DNA of 47,823 bases from Opitutus sp. GAS368. GTDB taxonomy: Bacteria; Verrucomicrobiota; Verrucomicrobiia; Opitutales; Opitutaceae. Within the stretch, counting starts at the first letter, position 1. Each line of letters starts with the position of its first letter. The notes below the pieces were generated by a model. The model was not told the origin of the DNA and did not search any database. It was given only the letters and a program-made list of their open reading frames with translations. Where the stretch lies: NCBI GenBank assembly GCA_945869845.1, contig CAMBRG010000010.1, positions 1 to 47,823 of the forward strand. The letters are read 5' to 3'. The translations under genes and the position numbers were made by a program. Of this stretch, positions 38,826 to 47,823 are shown one piece after another.

Positions 38826-39533
38826 CTACGTGAAGCCCAAATTCAGTTCCGGCGGAGCATCCTCCGGCGGTTCAAGACATTGCGGTCCATCATTTCTGGA
38901 GTTGCTCACGAAACGGTTCACGGGCCGCACGCTCATCCGCTCCGCCGGCAGCGGCTGCGTGAGCATCCGATATTCCTCGACGGCCAGCGGTGCCGCGCCG
39001 AGCCAGCGCGCCATCGTCGCCTCGGTCAGCAGCACGGGCATCCGATCGTGAATCGGCGCCACGAGCGCATTCGGCTCCGTGGTCAACACGCCGAACGTCT
39101 CGGGCAGATCGCCGTCCGCCGGCTCCCAGATGCCGGCAAAGGCAAACGGCTCGTCGTCGCGCAACGTGAAGAGATGCGGCAGCTTTATTTTGCCCGCGGT
39201 CCGCCACTCATAAAATCCGTTGGCCGGCACGAGACACCGCCGGTGCGCGACGCCGTCTTTAAACGCCGCGAGCGTCGTAGCGGTCTCGGCCTTGGCGTTG
39301 GGTAACATCCGCCGCGGCGTCTTTGCCCGTTCGTAAAACGGCACGAGTCCCCAGACCATCCCGCGCACCTCTGCCTCGCCACCGCCGCCCGCCGCGACGA
39401 CCGGCATCCGGTGCGTGAGCGTGACGTTATACCTCGGCTCCGCCGCTACCGCAGCCGTCAGCGTCTTCGCCAACGCCCGCGAGATCGCCTTCAGGGCCGC
39501 GTCAGATTGATGCAAGGTATAGCGAACGCACAT
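38826..39533 (-). CDS. yedK: SRAP/HMCES family abasic-site protein (YedK)
   Basis: A 235-residue protein that covalently shields abasic sites in single-stranded DNA. The start at 39533 (MCVRYTLHQS) puts the catalytic Cys at position 2, which decides the start over an ATG-equivalent 12 codons upstream. Other active-site residues are Asn79 (PNAKAET), Glu109 (NGFYEW) and His162 (APIHDRMPV). It lies 73 bases upstream of lexA with the operator between. That places it in the DNA-damage block; whether it is itself damage-inducible is not shown. Confidence 0.95.
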   Translation of the reverse strand: MCVRYTLHQSDAALKAISRALAKTLTAAVAAEPRYNVTLTHRMPVVAAGGGGEAEVRGMVWGLVPFYERAKTPRRMLPNAKAETATTLAAFKDGVAHRRCLVPANGFYEWRTAGKIKLPHLFTLRDDEPFAFAGIWEPADGDLPETFGVLTTEPNALVAPIHDRMPVLLTEATMARWLGAAPLAVEEYRMLTQPLPAERMSVRPVNRFVSNSRNDGPQCLEPPEDAPPELNLGFT

Positions 39534-39676
39534 CGGGGAAACCCACGCAGCTCCCTGTCTCCGATGCAACCCGCGAGCCGTCGGCTAATCGTCACCGGCG
39601 TCACTCAACCGCAGGCTGGCAATCGGCCGCGAATCCAAGAATCTGGGTTCCGCACCCACCGCCATCCCTTCCATTT

Positions 39677-40066
39677 ATGTCTACCACCATCGTCATGCAC
39701 AGCTCACCGGTCGCCGTCAAAAAGCTGCCCGCCTTCAAAGCCTACGCCAAAAAGAACGGCATGAAAGTCGCCCCGGCGGCCGACGGCAAAGTCACGATCT
39801 CCGCGATCTGGTCCGAGGAAGCCGGCACCTTTGAAAACGATCTCACGCCGAGTCTCGCGAAACACCTGAAGGAGACCGCGCATTTTCTGATGACGATCTA
39901 CTACGGCGAACTGGCCGACGGTACCAGCGCGGTGGACGCCGTCTACTTCATCGAAATGAAACCCTCGGGCGAAGCCAAACGCATCGGCATCGAAATGAAC
40001 GACATTTCCGGTCCTTGGACCCGCAAAAGTGCTTGGCCAAAGAAGGCGATCAACTGGAGCGCCTGA
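39677..40066 (+). CDS. Hypothetical small protein
   Basis: 129 residues starting MSTTIVMHSSPVAVKKLPAF, basic at the N-terminus, with alternating strand-like segments (KVTISAIWSEEAGTF, TIYYGELADGTSAVDAVYF). No signal peptide, membrane segment or recognisable motif. The codon bias is that of the genome and a terminator follows the stop codon directly, so it is likely real. It is divergent from yedK. Confidence 0.65.
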   Translation: MSTTIVMHSSPVAVKKLPAFKAYAKKNGMKVAPAADGKVTISAIWSEEAGTFENDLTPSLAKHLKETAHFLMTIYYGELADGTSAVDAVYFIEMKPSGEAKRIGIEMNDISGPWTRKSAWPKKAINWSA

Positions 40067-40079
40067 GCCGTCGCGGCAC

Positions 40080-40118
40080 AAAAAAACCCCACTGCCGTGA
40101 CCGGAAGCGGGGCTTTTT
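40080..40118. terminator. Bidirectional terminator between the hypothetical gene and tRNA-Phe
   Basis: An A-run followed by CCCC (40087-40090) pairs with GGGG (40109-40112) and CTTTTT. A T-run follows the stem on both strands, so it can end the plus-strand gene and the minus-strand tRNA. Confidence 0.7.
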
Positions 40119-40123
40119 GAAAG

Positions 40124-40199
40124 TGGTGGCAAGACCCGGAATCGAACCGGGGACACGTTGATTTTCAGTCAACTGCTCTACCAACTGAGCTATCTTGCC
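40124..40199 (-). tRNA. tRNA-Phe (GAA)
   Basis: A 76-base cloverleaf with encoded CCA: acceptor GGCAAGA/TCTTGCC, D arm AGCTCAGTTGGTAGAGC, anticodon loop CTGAAAA (anticodon GAA), T arm CCCGGTTCGATTCCGGG. On the minus strand TTGACG (40245-40240) could be its -35 box. The rest of 40200-40385 has no feature I can support. Confidence 0.97.
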
Positions 40200-40385
40200 A
40201 TCTGCGTGAAGGGCCAGAGCAAAGGGCGCGCCCGAGGTGCGTCAACGTGAAAGTCGTCCCTGTTTTTTTTGGTGGCGCACCGGCAGCCGACGGTGGAACC
40301 GGCGGATTCTTCAGCGCGCCGCCCGAGCGCCCGCGCCGATAAAATAAGTTGTTCTCACCCGGCGGCGGCGAGTTAAGGTGGCGCC

Positions 40386-40694
40386 ATGTTTCGTTTTGAT
40401 CCGGTCGATATTCAGTTGGTGGGCGAGGAAGTCGCCGTGCGCTGGAATGGCGGCGTCGAAACCTATTTTCTGCCCGAACGCCTGCGCGCCGCATCTCCCA
40501 GCGCCGAGACGCAGGGCGAGCGCGACGTGCTCGGCAACCAGTATGGCGGCACGGGCCCGCGCGCCTTTCCCGGCGTCAAAGTGCTTGGCTGGGAAAAGGT
40601 GGGAAACTACGCGTTCCGCTTCGAGTTCAGCGACGGTCATCGCACCGGACTTTACAGTTACGACTACCTGCGAAATCTCGCCGCCCAGAGCTAG
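40386..40694 (+). CDS. DUF971 (GBBH-like N-terminal domain) protein
   Basis: A 102-residue single-domain protein: [55 protein letters not shown] and [12 protein letters not shown]. This pattern is DUF971, related to the N-terminal domain of gamma-butyrobetaine hydroxylase. The family's role is unclear; members often lie near iron-sulfur or Mrp genes. Here the next gene, 17 bases on, is hisI. The stop codon is TAG. Confidence 0.85.
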   Translation: MFRFDPVDIQLVGEEVAVRWNGGVETYFLPERLRAASPSAETQGERDVLGNQYGGTGPRAFPGVKVLGWEKVGNYAFRFEFSDGHRTGLYSYDYLRNLAAQS

Positions 40695-40711
40695 CCCTGA
40701 CGTTTTTATCC

Positions 40712-41173
40712 ATGAGCGCATTTATTTTTCCCGCCCGCACCACCTCGGCCGAGATCGAGCTGGGCGCCGTGCTGCAACCAAAGTTCGGCCCCGATGGCCT
40801 GATCCCGTGCATTACCACCGACGAGACCACCAACGAAGTTTTGATGTTCGCTTTCATGAACGCGGAGTCGCTCGCGCTCACGCTGAAGACCGGCAAGGCG
40901 AGCTATTGGAGTCGTTCGCGCAACAAGCTTTGGGTGAAGGGTGAAGAATCCGGCAACGCCCAGCTCGTCCGCGAACTGCGCGTGGACTGCGATCAAGATG
41001 TGATCCTGCTCAAGGTGCTGAACGTGGGCGGCGCCGCCTGCCACAACGGCTACAAATCCTGTTTCTACCGAAAGCTTGCCGCCGGCGCCGCCGCCGAAGC
41101 GCCCGAATCGTTGAAGCTGGAATTGATCGGTCGGCCGGTGTTCGACCCGGCCACGGTCTACAAAAAAAAGTAA
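40712..41173 (+). CDS. hisI: Phosphoribosyl-AMP cyclohydrolase
   Basis: 153 residues, the single-domain HisI (no HisE fusion) opening the purine ring in histidine synthesis. Motifs are [40 protein letters not shown], the metal site [14 protein letters not shown] and the Cys-rich [15 protein letters not shown] roughly 30-residue C-terminal extension ([20 protein letters not shown]) follows the core. It may be cotranscribed with the DUF971 gene. The other his genes are elsewhere. Confidence 0.96.
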   Translation: MSAFIFPARTTSAEIELGAVLQPKFGPDGLIPCITTDETTNEVLMFAFMNAESLALTLKTGKASYWSRSRNKLWVKGEESGNAQLVRELRVDCDQDVILLKVLNVGGAACHNGYKSCFYRKLAAGAAAEAPESLKLELIGRPVFDPATVYKKK

Positions 41174-41201
41174 GCGACGGCCCCCGCCGCGCCGCAAAAC
41201 A

Positions 41202-41981
41202 TCAGGCTCCGGGGGCGATCCCACGCTCGCTCTTTTTGGCGAACGCGATGACGCGCTGAAATTCCGCCGTGGCCACATCGGCGTGGGCGGAAAGTTTTTC
41301 CAACGCCTGGCTGCGATTGAGCCCGTCGCGATAGAGAATACGAAAAATCTGTTTCACGCGGTCGAGTTGCTCCGCCGTGTGGCCGTTGCGCTCAAGGCCG
41401 ACCTTGTTGTAAGCGCGGACGACCGCCGGCGTGCCGTCGGCGATGAAAAAGGGCGGCAAGTCCTGCACGAGTTTCGCCGTGGCCGAGAGCATCGCGTAGG
41501 CCCCGAGCCGGCAGAATTGATGCACCCCGCCATAGCCGCCGATGATGACGTGGTCCTCCACGATGACGTGGCCCGCGAGCATGGTGCCGTTGCTCATGAC
41601 GCAGTGATTGCCGATCACGCAATCGTGCGCGATGTGGCTGTAGGCGAGCACGGTGTTGCCCGAGCCGATCACCGTGAAATCGCCGTCGAACGTCGCCGCA
41701 TGCACGGTTACATACTCGCGAAAGACGTTGTCATTTCCGATGCGGACACCCGGTGCGCCGCCCTTGTATTTCAAGTCCTGCGTCTTGCCGCCGATGCAGG
41801 CATACGGGAATACCTGACAGCCGGAACCAAGCGACGTGCGGCCCTCGATCGAGGCGTGGTGATGCAAGCAGGCACGATCACCGAGCACGACCTCGCGGCC
41901 GACAAAACTGTAAGCGCCCAAATCGACGTCGGCCCCGAGTTGGGCGCCGGCCTCGATGATCGCGGTGGGATGAATCGCCAT
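41202..41981 (-). CDS. lpxA: UDP-N-acetylglucosamine acyltransferase LpxA
   Basis: A 259-residue left-handed beta-helix acyltransferase for the first step of lipid A synthesis. The start is the ATG at 41981 (MAIHPTAIIEAGAQLG). Hexapeptide repeats fill residues 1-180. The catalytic His119 is in SHIAHDCVIGN. YKGGAPGVRIGNDNVFREYV and GGYGGVHQFCRLG are family segments. The C-terminal helices (NGHTAEQLDRVKQIFRILYR) complete it. It starts ten bases after lpxC-fabZ, so the three activities are in one transcript. Confidence 0.97.
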   Translation of the reverse strand: MAIHPTAIIEAGAQLGADVDLGAYSFVGREVVLGDRACLHHHASIEGRTSLGSGCQVFPYACIGGKTQDLKYKGGAPGVRIGNDNVFREYVTVHAATFDGDFTVIGSGNTVLAYSHIAHDCVIGNHCVMSNGTMLAGHVIVEDHVIIGGYGGVHQFCRLGAYAMLSATAKLVQDLPPFFIADGTPAVVRAYNKVGLERNGHTAEQLDRVKQIFRILYRDGLNRSQALEKLSAHADVATAEFQRVIAFAKKSERGIAPGA

Positions 41982-41991
41982 GGCGTTGGGC

Positions 41992-43323
41992 TCAGCCCTC
42001 GACCTCGCTGGTGTCGATGATCGCAAACATCAATTCACCCGACGAAACCACCTGCCCGTCGACGGTGCAGGTGACCTCGGCGGTCGCGAGTTTGTTACCA
42101 CGAATCTTCGTCAGCTTGGCGTTGACGATGAGCTGATCTCCGGGGCGCACGGGCTTGCGAAACTTGACCTTGTCGGCGCTCATGAAGAGCGAGGTTTTAC
42201 CCTCACTCGAACCGCGACGCAGCATGAGAATCCCAGCCGCCTGCGCCATCGCTTCGAGTTGAAGCACGCCCGGCATCACCGGATTCCCCGGAAAATGACC
42301 CTGAAAATACGGCTCGTTGATGCTCACATTTTTGATGGCCACGAGAGCATCCGGGCCGACGAATTCGACCACGCGGTCGATCATGAGGAACGGATACCGG
42401 TGCGGCAGCGTGTCGAGAATCCGGCGCACATCGAGCGCGGTCTCGTCGGGCATCACCATGGCCGGCCGGGGTTTTTTCTTCGGACCTTTGAGGCGCTCGG
42501 CGAGTTTTTCGGCGAGCGCCTTCGTGAGGTCGGCGTTGATGGCATGACCCGGTCGGGTCGCGATGATGTGGGCCTTGAGCGGCAGCCCGAGCAGCGTGAT
42601 GTCACCGATGATATCAAGGATCTTATGCCGGACGAACTCATCTTTAAACCGCAGGCCTTCCTTCGAGATGATTTTGTCGCCACGGATGACGACCGCGCAA
42701 TCGAGCGAACCGCCTTTGATCTTCCCGAGTTTGAGCAACTCCTCGATGTCCTCGTAGATCGTGAAGGTCCGCGCGGCGGCTACCTGTGTCATATAGACAT
42801 CCGGATCGATCGTGAGCGAGAGATGCTGGGTGTGGATGCCGCGATCATCGGCCGAGGTGCAGGAAATTTTGAGCTCGTCGCAAGGCAGCGCGATGATCGA
42901 CGACTGGCCCTTGGTGACTGAAACCGCCGCATCGAGCGTAAAATACTCGCGATCCTTCTCCTGTTCGGTCGGCTCACCGCTCATGATTAAGTCGACGAAC
43001 GGCTTGGCGGAACCGTCGAGGATGGGAGGTTCTGAGGCCGTCATTTCGACCATGACGTTATCGATGCCGCAGCCACTCAGGGCGCTTAGCACGTGCTCAA
43101 CGGTCTGGATTTTGGCGTGTCCCAACTGAATGGTCGTCGCCCGCACGAGATCCGTCACCAAATCCGAACGAGGGCGAATCTCAGGTGCGCCGCTCAGGTC
43201 CACCCGCTTGAAAACGTAACCGTGATCGACCGGCGCGGGCTTCAAAGTGAGGGTGACCGCTTCACCACTGTGGAGGGCGCTGCCCTGGATCGAGACTTCG
43301 CGCGCTAGAGTTCGTTGCTTCAT
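41992..43323 (-). CDS. lpxC/fabZ: LpxC-FabZ fusion: UDP-3-O-acyl-GlcNAc deacetylase / 3-hydroxyacyl-ACP dehydratase
   Basis: 443 residues from the ATG at 43323 ([20 protein letters not shown]); the frame extends 34 non-conserved codons further. Residues 1-280 are LpxC with zinc ligands His77 ([11 protein letters not shown]), His233 and Asp237 ([11 protein letters not shown]). Residues about 295-443 are FabZ with His308 ([13 protein letters not shown]) and Glu357 ([12 protein letters not shown]), plus [11 protein letters not shown]. The fusion links the committed step of lipid A to the enzyme that competes for its hydroxyacyl-ACP precursor. The same fusion is known from Bacteroidetes and, to my knowledge, Verrucomicrobia. 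Confidence 0.97.
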   Translation of the reverse strand: MKQRTLAREVSIQGSALHSGEAVTLTLKPAPVDHGYVFKRVDLSGAPEIRPRSDLVTDLVRATTIQLGHAKIQTVEHVLSALSGCGIDNVMVEMTASEPPILDGSAKPFVDLIMSGEPTEQEKDREYFTLDAAVSVTKGQSSIIALPCDELKISCTSADDRGIHTQHLSLTIDPDVYMTQVAAARTFTIYEDIEELLKLGKIKGGSLDCAVVIRGDKIISKEGLRFKDEFVRHKILDIIGDITLLGLPLKAHIIATRPGHAINADLTKALAEKLAERLKGPKKKPRPAMVMPDETALDVRRILDTLPHRYPFLMIDRVVEFVGPDALVAIKNVSINEPYFQGHFPGNPVMPGVLQLEAMAQAAGILMLRRGSSEGKTSLFMSADKVKFRKPVRPGDQLIVNAKLTKIRGNKLATAEVTCTVDGQVVSSGELMFAIIDTSEVEG

Positions 43324-43913
43324 GGAGTGGGTGTTGCATGTCGCCAACGCCAGAGCACGAGCGCAAGCGTTGAGATTTTGAGAAAGCAACCCGTGTCTGG
43401 CCCCCATTCCATAACTTTTTTGCATTTTCCTCCGTCAATCTCACCCGGATTCATGAAAATACGCCAATGGCGCACCCGAATTAACCCGGATAAAGACTCG
43501 GGGAACCGGCTTCACCCCACGGGTGAGTCGTTCGCTGCTCCCATCGGTTTGGGATCCGGGTCCATGCGGGTCTAGCCGCGGTTCATCGGCCGTTTTTAGG
43601 TTCATGCGGCGTGTGCGTGCACGCCCGATGAGCCAACACCTCGCGTTTGAACTCGGCCGTATCAGCTGGTTTCGTTTTGGGCAGGGGAGCGATTTCCTTT
43701 GAGGTTGGTCCGCGCCTCCTGTCCACAAAACCGGTGCGGTTAACGCCGCCTCATCAGGCCGGTCGCGGGCACCACCGCTATTCCAAAGGTCAATGGGCCC
43801 CAAGCTGGGAACCCTGTCACCGCAAGCCCGTTCGCCTAATTTACGAAGAGATCCTCGGCGCCGAATCTGAGCATCGGCGCCTTTCCGGGCCCCTTTAAGC
43901 GGCTGCAAGACCC
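43324..43913. other. 590-base stretch without a supported gene, rich in inverted repeats
   Basis: The open frames here have no conserved pattern or expected codon bias. The stretch holds paired segments: GGCGTG-TGCGTG-CACGCC (near 43608-43625) enclosed by TCATCGG/CCGATGA (near 43583-43631), and GACTC/GAGTC with GGGG/CCCC between about 43496 and 43530. It must carry the lpxC promoter. A structured RNA is possible; I could not match it to tmRNA, RNase P RNA, SRP RNA or 6S RNA. Confidence 0.35.
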
Positions 43914-43942
43914 AAAAAACGCCAGAGCTTGAGGCTCTGGCG
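43914..43942 (-). terminator. Rho-independent terminator of deoA
   Basis: A perfect nine-base-pair stem CGCCAGAGC/GCTCTGGCG with a five-base loop. On the minus strand it is followed by TTTTTT. It lies 32 bases past the deoA stop. Confidence 0.9.
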
Positions 43943-43974
43943 AATAAAGTCGGAGCAACACTCGGACCCGACTC

Positions 43975-45321
43975 TTATGCCACCCGCTCAACAATCAGCG
44001 GCGGCGGGGTCGGGCGCTTCGGCGCCAGACGGTAGGCGTTTTTAAAATACTCGAGCGCCTGCTCGAGCTTAGCCTCGTCGTTGTAGTGAATCATCATCAG
44101 CGGTTCGCCCTGCTTGACTTGGGTGCCGACCTTCCTGATTTCCGAAACCCCGACCGAGTAATCGATCTTGTCATGCGCAGTCTCTTTGCCGGCGCCCAAC
44201 AAATGCACGCCGCGAGCAATCATCGCTGCATTGATCGTGTGGACATAGCCACGCTTCGGGGCGGGCAGCTTGCGGATATGCTTCGCCGCCGGGAATTTCT
44301 CCGGGTGATCAATAAACTAAGTGTCACCGCCCTGCGCCTTGATCAAATCTTTGAACTTCTCCAACGCCGAACCGTCGGTGAGATGACGCTGAACGGTTTG
44401 TTTGGCTGAAAGTGTCGAACCCGCCACACCCGCGAGCCGGACGATCTCCATGCCGAGTTTAAGCACGAGTTCCTTCATGTCATCGGGACCCCCTCCCTTG
44501 AGCAGAGCAATCGCCTCTTTGATCTCCAGCGATGTACCGACCGTATCGCCCAACGGCTGATTCATATCGGTTACCAAGGCCACACAACGCCGTTTCATGG
44601 ATCGACCCACGCGGGTCATCGAACGGGCCAACTGCTTAGCCTGCTCAAGGTCCTTAATAAACGAGCCATTGCCCCACTTGACGTCGATCACAAGGCCTTC
44701 GGAACCTTCCGCCAGTTTCTTCGACAAAACGCTCCCGGTGATCAGCGGGAGACTTGGGATCGTTCCAGTTTCCTTCCGCAGCTCGTAGAGCTTAGCATCG
44801 GCCGGAGCCAAATCCTCGGTTTGGGCGATGATCGCCCCGCCGATTTTGGCCAACTGAGAGGCGAACTGCTCATTTGAAAAATGCGTCTTAAAGCCCGGCA
44901 CCGCCGACAGCTTCTCCAACGTGTTGATCACATAATCATGCTCAACTCCGCACATCATCGGAACAACGACCCCGGCCGCCATCGCCAAAGGCACCAATAC
45001 CAGCGATGTCTTATCGCCCACGCCACCGGTCGAATACTTGTCGATCTTGGGTTTCGCGATGTGGGACAGGTCAATGACCTCACCCGAAAGCATCATTTCT
45101 TCGGTCAAGTCCGCCGTCTCCTGAGCCGACATTCCGGAAAAATAAATCGCCATGGCCAACGCAGCCAATTGGTGTTGAGGCATCTCACCATCAAGCGTGC
45201 TATCAATGATATAGCGTATCTCCTCTTGATTGAACTCGCCGCCGTCTCGTTTCTTTTCAATCAGAAACTCAAACGTTGGCTTAATGAAGCGCCGTGTCGG
45301 GATGTTGCGTTTGCTGCTCAT
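43975..45321 (-). pseudogene. deoA: Thymidine (pyrimidine-nucleoside) phosphorylase split by an in-frame TAG
   Basis: The start is the ATG at 45321 (MSSKRNIPTRRFIKPTFEFL). Codons 1-334 encode the alpha and alpha/beta domains: LIEKKRDGGEFNQEEIRYII, IDKYSTGGVGDKTSLVLVPL (phosphate site), GRSMKRRCVALVTDMNQPLG and IKAQGGDT. A TAG follows at 44319-44317. The same frame then continues for 113 intact codons (FIDHPEKFPAAKHIRKLPAP, GYVHTINAAMIARGVHLLGA) to a normal stop and terminator. This is the complete C-terminal PYNP_C domain. The one stop is the only lesion, so the mutation is recent or an error; Ser is common at this place in the family, and TCG to TAG is one change. Restart at the ATG at 44223 is conceivable. 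Confidence 0.88.
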
Positions 45322-45866
45322 GTAAAGGTGAAATCGAGAATGAAGAACGACCGGTGACCGGACAGAATCCTGCAGCAAACGGGATTGAGAGCTAAAGTCG
45401 AGGCGGAACTGCGGCGATTCGCCGGCCCAGCCCTGCCCAGCGCTGCTCACGACTCAATTTGGACTTGGCCCAGAGCAAACGCTGGTCGAGGTCAGCCTCT
45501 TGCCATGGCGGAGACGGCCCTCTCGTGTCACGTTTCCCTGAAAATTGAACCATCGCTGACCGCAGCGAAGGACCGACAACAGGGTGACTGCGCAGGGCCC
45601 AATCCCTGGCCCAAATTTCTTCAGCGCTACGCCGCTGCTTTTGTCTTTCGTTTCAACCGCGCTCAGTGTGAAAGCGCGGCCGCCGCCCCAGCCAAACCGA
45701 CCGGGCAACGGTGATTTCCACCACCGTTGTTCGCGTTGCCGCTCGACGAGTCGGCGCACCCGATCACCGTTCGCCTTTAACCTAGGTTTTAACCTCCGCC
45801 GGCGCCTTCGGCAAAAAAACTAAGCCTTGAAATCGCCCCGCGCGCCCCGTAACCGCTCGCGGCTCA
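45322..45866. other. 545-base stretch without a supported gene
   Basis: Lies between the divergent deoA and topB and must hold both promoters, which I could not place. Hairpins: CGCGCT/AGCGCG near 45657-45677 and the perfect CAACGGTG-ATTTCCAC-CACCGTTG at 45706-45729. Open frames here lack conserved features. Confidence 0.35.
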
Positions 45867-47823
45867 ATGAAGACTCTCATTATCGCGGAAAAGCCCTCCG
45901 TGGCTGCCGACCTCGCTCGTTCCCTTGGCAAAATCCCGAAATCCGGCGACCATTATGAAAATGATGAGTATGTGATCTCTTCCGCCGTCGGTCACCTTGT
46001 GGAGCTCGAGATGCCCGAGGACATCGACAAAAAGAAATATGGCTTCTGGCGGCTCGAAATGCTGCCGATTATCCCGGAAAAATTTGGTCTCAAACCCATC
46101 GAGTCCTCCAAAGAGCGTTTTTCGCACCTCAAAAAACTTCTCGCGCGAAAAGATATCGGACTGCTCATCAATGCCTGCGACGCCGGCCGTGAGGGTGAAC
46201 TGATTTTCACTTACATCTACCAGCTTACGAAGAGCAAAATCCCCTTCAAGCGCGCGTGGATGCAGACCATGACCACCGAAGGCATCAATACCGCCTTCAA
46301 AAATCTCCGCGAAGGCGCACAGATGGCCGGTCTCGCCGACGCCGCCCGCTGCCGCTCCGAGAGTGATTGGCTCATCGGCATCAACGGGACCCGCGCCCTC
46401 ACCAAGCGCATGTTCGGCTCCCGCGCCGGCAACGTCGCCTCCGTGGGCCGCGTCCAGACGCCCACGCTCGCGATCATCTTCGCCCGCGAACTCGAGATCC
46501 GAAACTTTAAGCCCCGTGATTTCTGGCGCGTCACCGCCCAGTTCACCGTCGCCAAAGGCGCCTACGAGGGCGTTTACCAACGCGCGAATTTCAAAAAAAT
46601 CGCCGACGACGAGCACGACCGCATCGATCGCATCTGGCAGAAAGCCTTGGGCGAAGCCGTTCTCGCCGCCTGCGCCGAAGGCACCGTTGCCCAAGTCACC
46701 GAGGAAAAAAAGGGTTCCAACCAGGCCGCCCCCCGCCTCTACGATCTCACCACGCTCCAGCGCGAGGCCAACGGTCGTTTCGGCCTCCCCGCCCGTCGCA
46801 CCCTCCAGATCGCCCAAGCCCTCTACGAACGCCACAAGGTCATCACCTACCCCCGCACCGACTCACGCGCGCTGCCCGAAGATTACATTCCCACCTGCCG
46901 CGAGACGCTCAACAACCTCCAGGGCGATCTCGGCAAACACGCCGCTCACCTGCTCGCGTCCGGCTGGCTGCGCCCCAACAAGCGCATCTTTAACAACGCC
47001 CAAATCTCCGACCACTTCGCCATCATCCCCACCACCACCGAGCCCAAGAACCTCGATGAGATGGAGGCCAAGATCTACGACATGATCGCGCGCCGCTTCG
47101 TCGCCGCGTTCTACCCGTCCGCCGAGTTCGACGTCACCACGCGCATCAGCACCGTCGCGCCGGGCCACGATTTCAAAACCGAGGGTAAGGTCCTCACCGC
47201 CCCGGGCTGGCTCGCCGTTTACGGCAAGAATACCGTCGACGACGACTCGCCCGACTCCAAGGCTCTCCCGGCCCTTTCGCCCGCGGACAACGCCCAAGCC
47301 CGCACGAGCGACGCAAAGCTGCACGCCGAGGCCACCCGGCCGCCGCCGCGCTACACGGAAGCCACGCTCCTCTCCGCCATGGAAGGCGCCGGCAAACTCG
47401 TCGACGACGAAGACATGGCCGAAGCCATGAAAGAACGCGGCCTCGGCACTCCCGCGACCCGCGCCGATACCGTCGAGGGCCTCATCAATCAAAAATACAT
47501 GGAGCGCGCCCAGCGCGAACTCGTCCCGACCCCGAAGGCCGAATCACTGCTCCAGTTCCTTACGGCAGTTAAAGCCGACGCCCTCACCCGCCCCGACATG
47601 ACCGGCGAGTGGGAACACAAACTCCGCCAGATGGAGCATGGGAAATACCCCCGCGACAAATTCATGGCCGAGATCGTCGAGGTCGTAAAAGGCGTGGTCG
47701 ACCGCACCAAAAATTTCGAGGAAGACGACTCCGCCGCCCGCACCACCGACATCATCTCCCCCACCGACGGCAAACCGATGCTTGAGACCCTCCGGGGCTA
47801 CAAATCGCAGGACGGAATTTTGA
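45867..47823 (+). CDS. topB: DNA topoisomerase III (type IA), 3' end outside the window
   Basis: 652 codons from the ATG at 45867, running off the right edge. The Toprim domain is N-terminal: MKTLIIAEKPSVAADLARSL with catalytic Glu8, and NACDAGREGELIFTY with the DxE-type acidic cluster. The helical domain follows (WLIGINGTRALTKRMFGSRA, GRVQTPTLAIIFARE). The catalytic Tyr328 is in VITYPRTDSRALP. Near the end are GLGTPATRADTVEGLINQKY and the start of a C-terminal repeat (DIISPTDGKPMLE). The EKPSVA start and the VISSAVGHLVEL segment place it with topoisomerase III rather than TopA. It would decatenate or relax negatively supercoiled DNA by single-strand passage. Confidence 0.9.
   Translation, partial: MKTLIIAEKPSVAADLARSLGKIPKSGDHYENDEYVISSAVGHLVELEMPEDIDKKKYGFWRLEMLPIIPEKFGLKPIESSKERFSHLKKLLARKDIGLLINACDAGREGELIFTYIYQLTKSKIPFKRAWMQTMTTEGINTAFKNLREGAQMAGLADAARCRSESDWLIGINGTRALTKRMFGSRAGNVASVGRVQTPTLAIIFARELEIRNFKPRDFWRVTAQFTVAKGAYEGVYQRANFKKIADDEHDRIDRIWQKALGEAVLAACAEGTVAQVTEEKKGSNQAAPRLYDLTTLQREANGRFGLPARRTLQIAQALYERHKVITYPRTDSRALPEDYIPTCRETLNNLQGDLGKHAAHLLASGWLRPNKRIFNNAQISDHFAIIPTTTEPKNLDEMEAKIYDMIARRFVAAFYPSAEFDVTTRISTVAPGHDFKTEGKVLTAPGWLAVYGKNTVDDDSPDSKALPALSPADNAQARTSDAKLHAEATRPPPRYTEATLLSAMEGAGKLVDDEDMAEAMKERGLGTPATRADTVEGLINQKYMERAQRELVPTPKAESLLQFLTAVKADALTRPDMTGEWEHKLRQMEHGKYPRDKFMAEIVEVVKGVVDRTKNFEEDDSAARTTDIISPTDGKPMLETLRGYKSQDGIL

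Noticed and set aside
43441-43908. 155-codon minus-strand frame between lpxC and deoA
   Set aside because: No motif or codon bias; it starts just past the deoA terminator and is more likely non-coding.
44317-44319. Programmed recoding of TAG in deoA (for example pyrrolysine)
   Set aside because: TAG is an ordinary terminator for at least four other genes here, and no recoding element or suppressor tRNA is visible in the window.

Overview
The window is 47.8 kb of high-GC bacterial chromosome. Gene content points to a Gram-negative bacterium, most likely Verrucomicrobia, Opitutaceae-like. The evidence is an LpxC-FabZ fusion followed by lpxA, menaquinone genes, a lexA-imuA-imuB-dnaE2 cassette, large secreted beta-propeller and Ig-like proteins, and short REP-type palindromes. 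I inferred this placement from gene content; no 16S rRNA gene is present. Most of the window is housekeeping DNA. There is no transposase, prophage or CRISPR array.

Layout. 1-6742 (minus strand): metG, menF, menD, then a secreted Ig-like/vWA protein that runs off the left edge. 7050-9212 (plus): a PQQ quinoprotein with an inserted cytochrome c, preceded by what looks like the N-terminus of a lost membrane protein. 9278-14536 (minus): a tightly overlapping five-gene operon, gltS, D-aminoacylase, MBL hydrolase, ribD, rdgB. 14688-18549 (plus): leuB and alaS. 18602-18847: the tail of a RES toxin gene. 18911-20883: a small unknown gene translationally coupled to an unusually long IspH. 20966-22159 (minus): an outer-membrane barrel. 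22724-22837: initiator tRNA with terminator.

22918-28306 (minus): dgcN and dgcA-like D-glutamate catabolism genes, a secreted two-cupin protein, and a BtuB-type receptor behind a cobalamin riboswitch (about 28465-28715). Divergent from this is metH, the B12-dependent methionine synthase, so B12 uptake and B12 use share one intergenic region. 32902-39533 (minus): a DNA-damage block, yedK (HMCES/SRAP), lexA, imuA, imuB, dnaE2, with a palindromic candidate LexA operator in front of lexA. 39677-43323: a small unknown protein, tRNA-Phe, a DUF971 protein, hisI, lpxA and lpxC-fabZ. 43975-45321: thymidine phosphorylase broken by one in-frame TAG. 45867 to the right edge: a type IA topoisomerase III.

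The most unusual signals are: REP-like palindromes lying inside the alaS and metH reading frames in the same phase, encoding similar peptides; two convergent genes whose TAG stop codons both lie in a palindromic repeat; the IspH with an unexplained N-terminal domain; the amber codon in an otherwise intact deoA; a three-half-site candidate LexA operator; and a variant initiator tRNA. I found no clearly new multi-gene system. All family assignments come from reading the sequence and from memory of the families; no database search was run.
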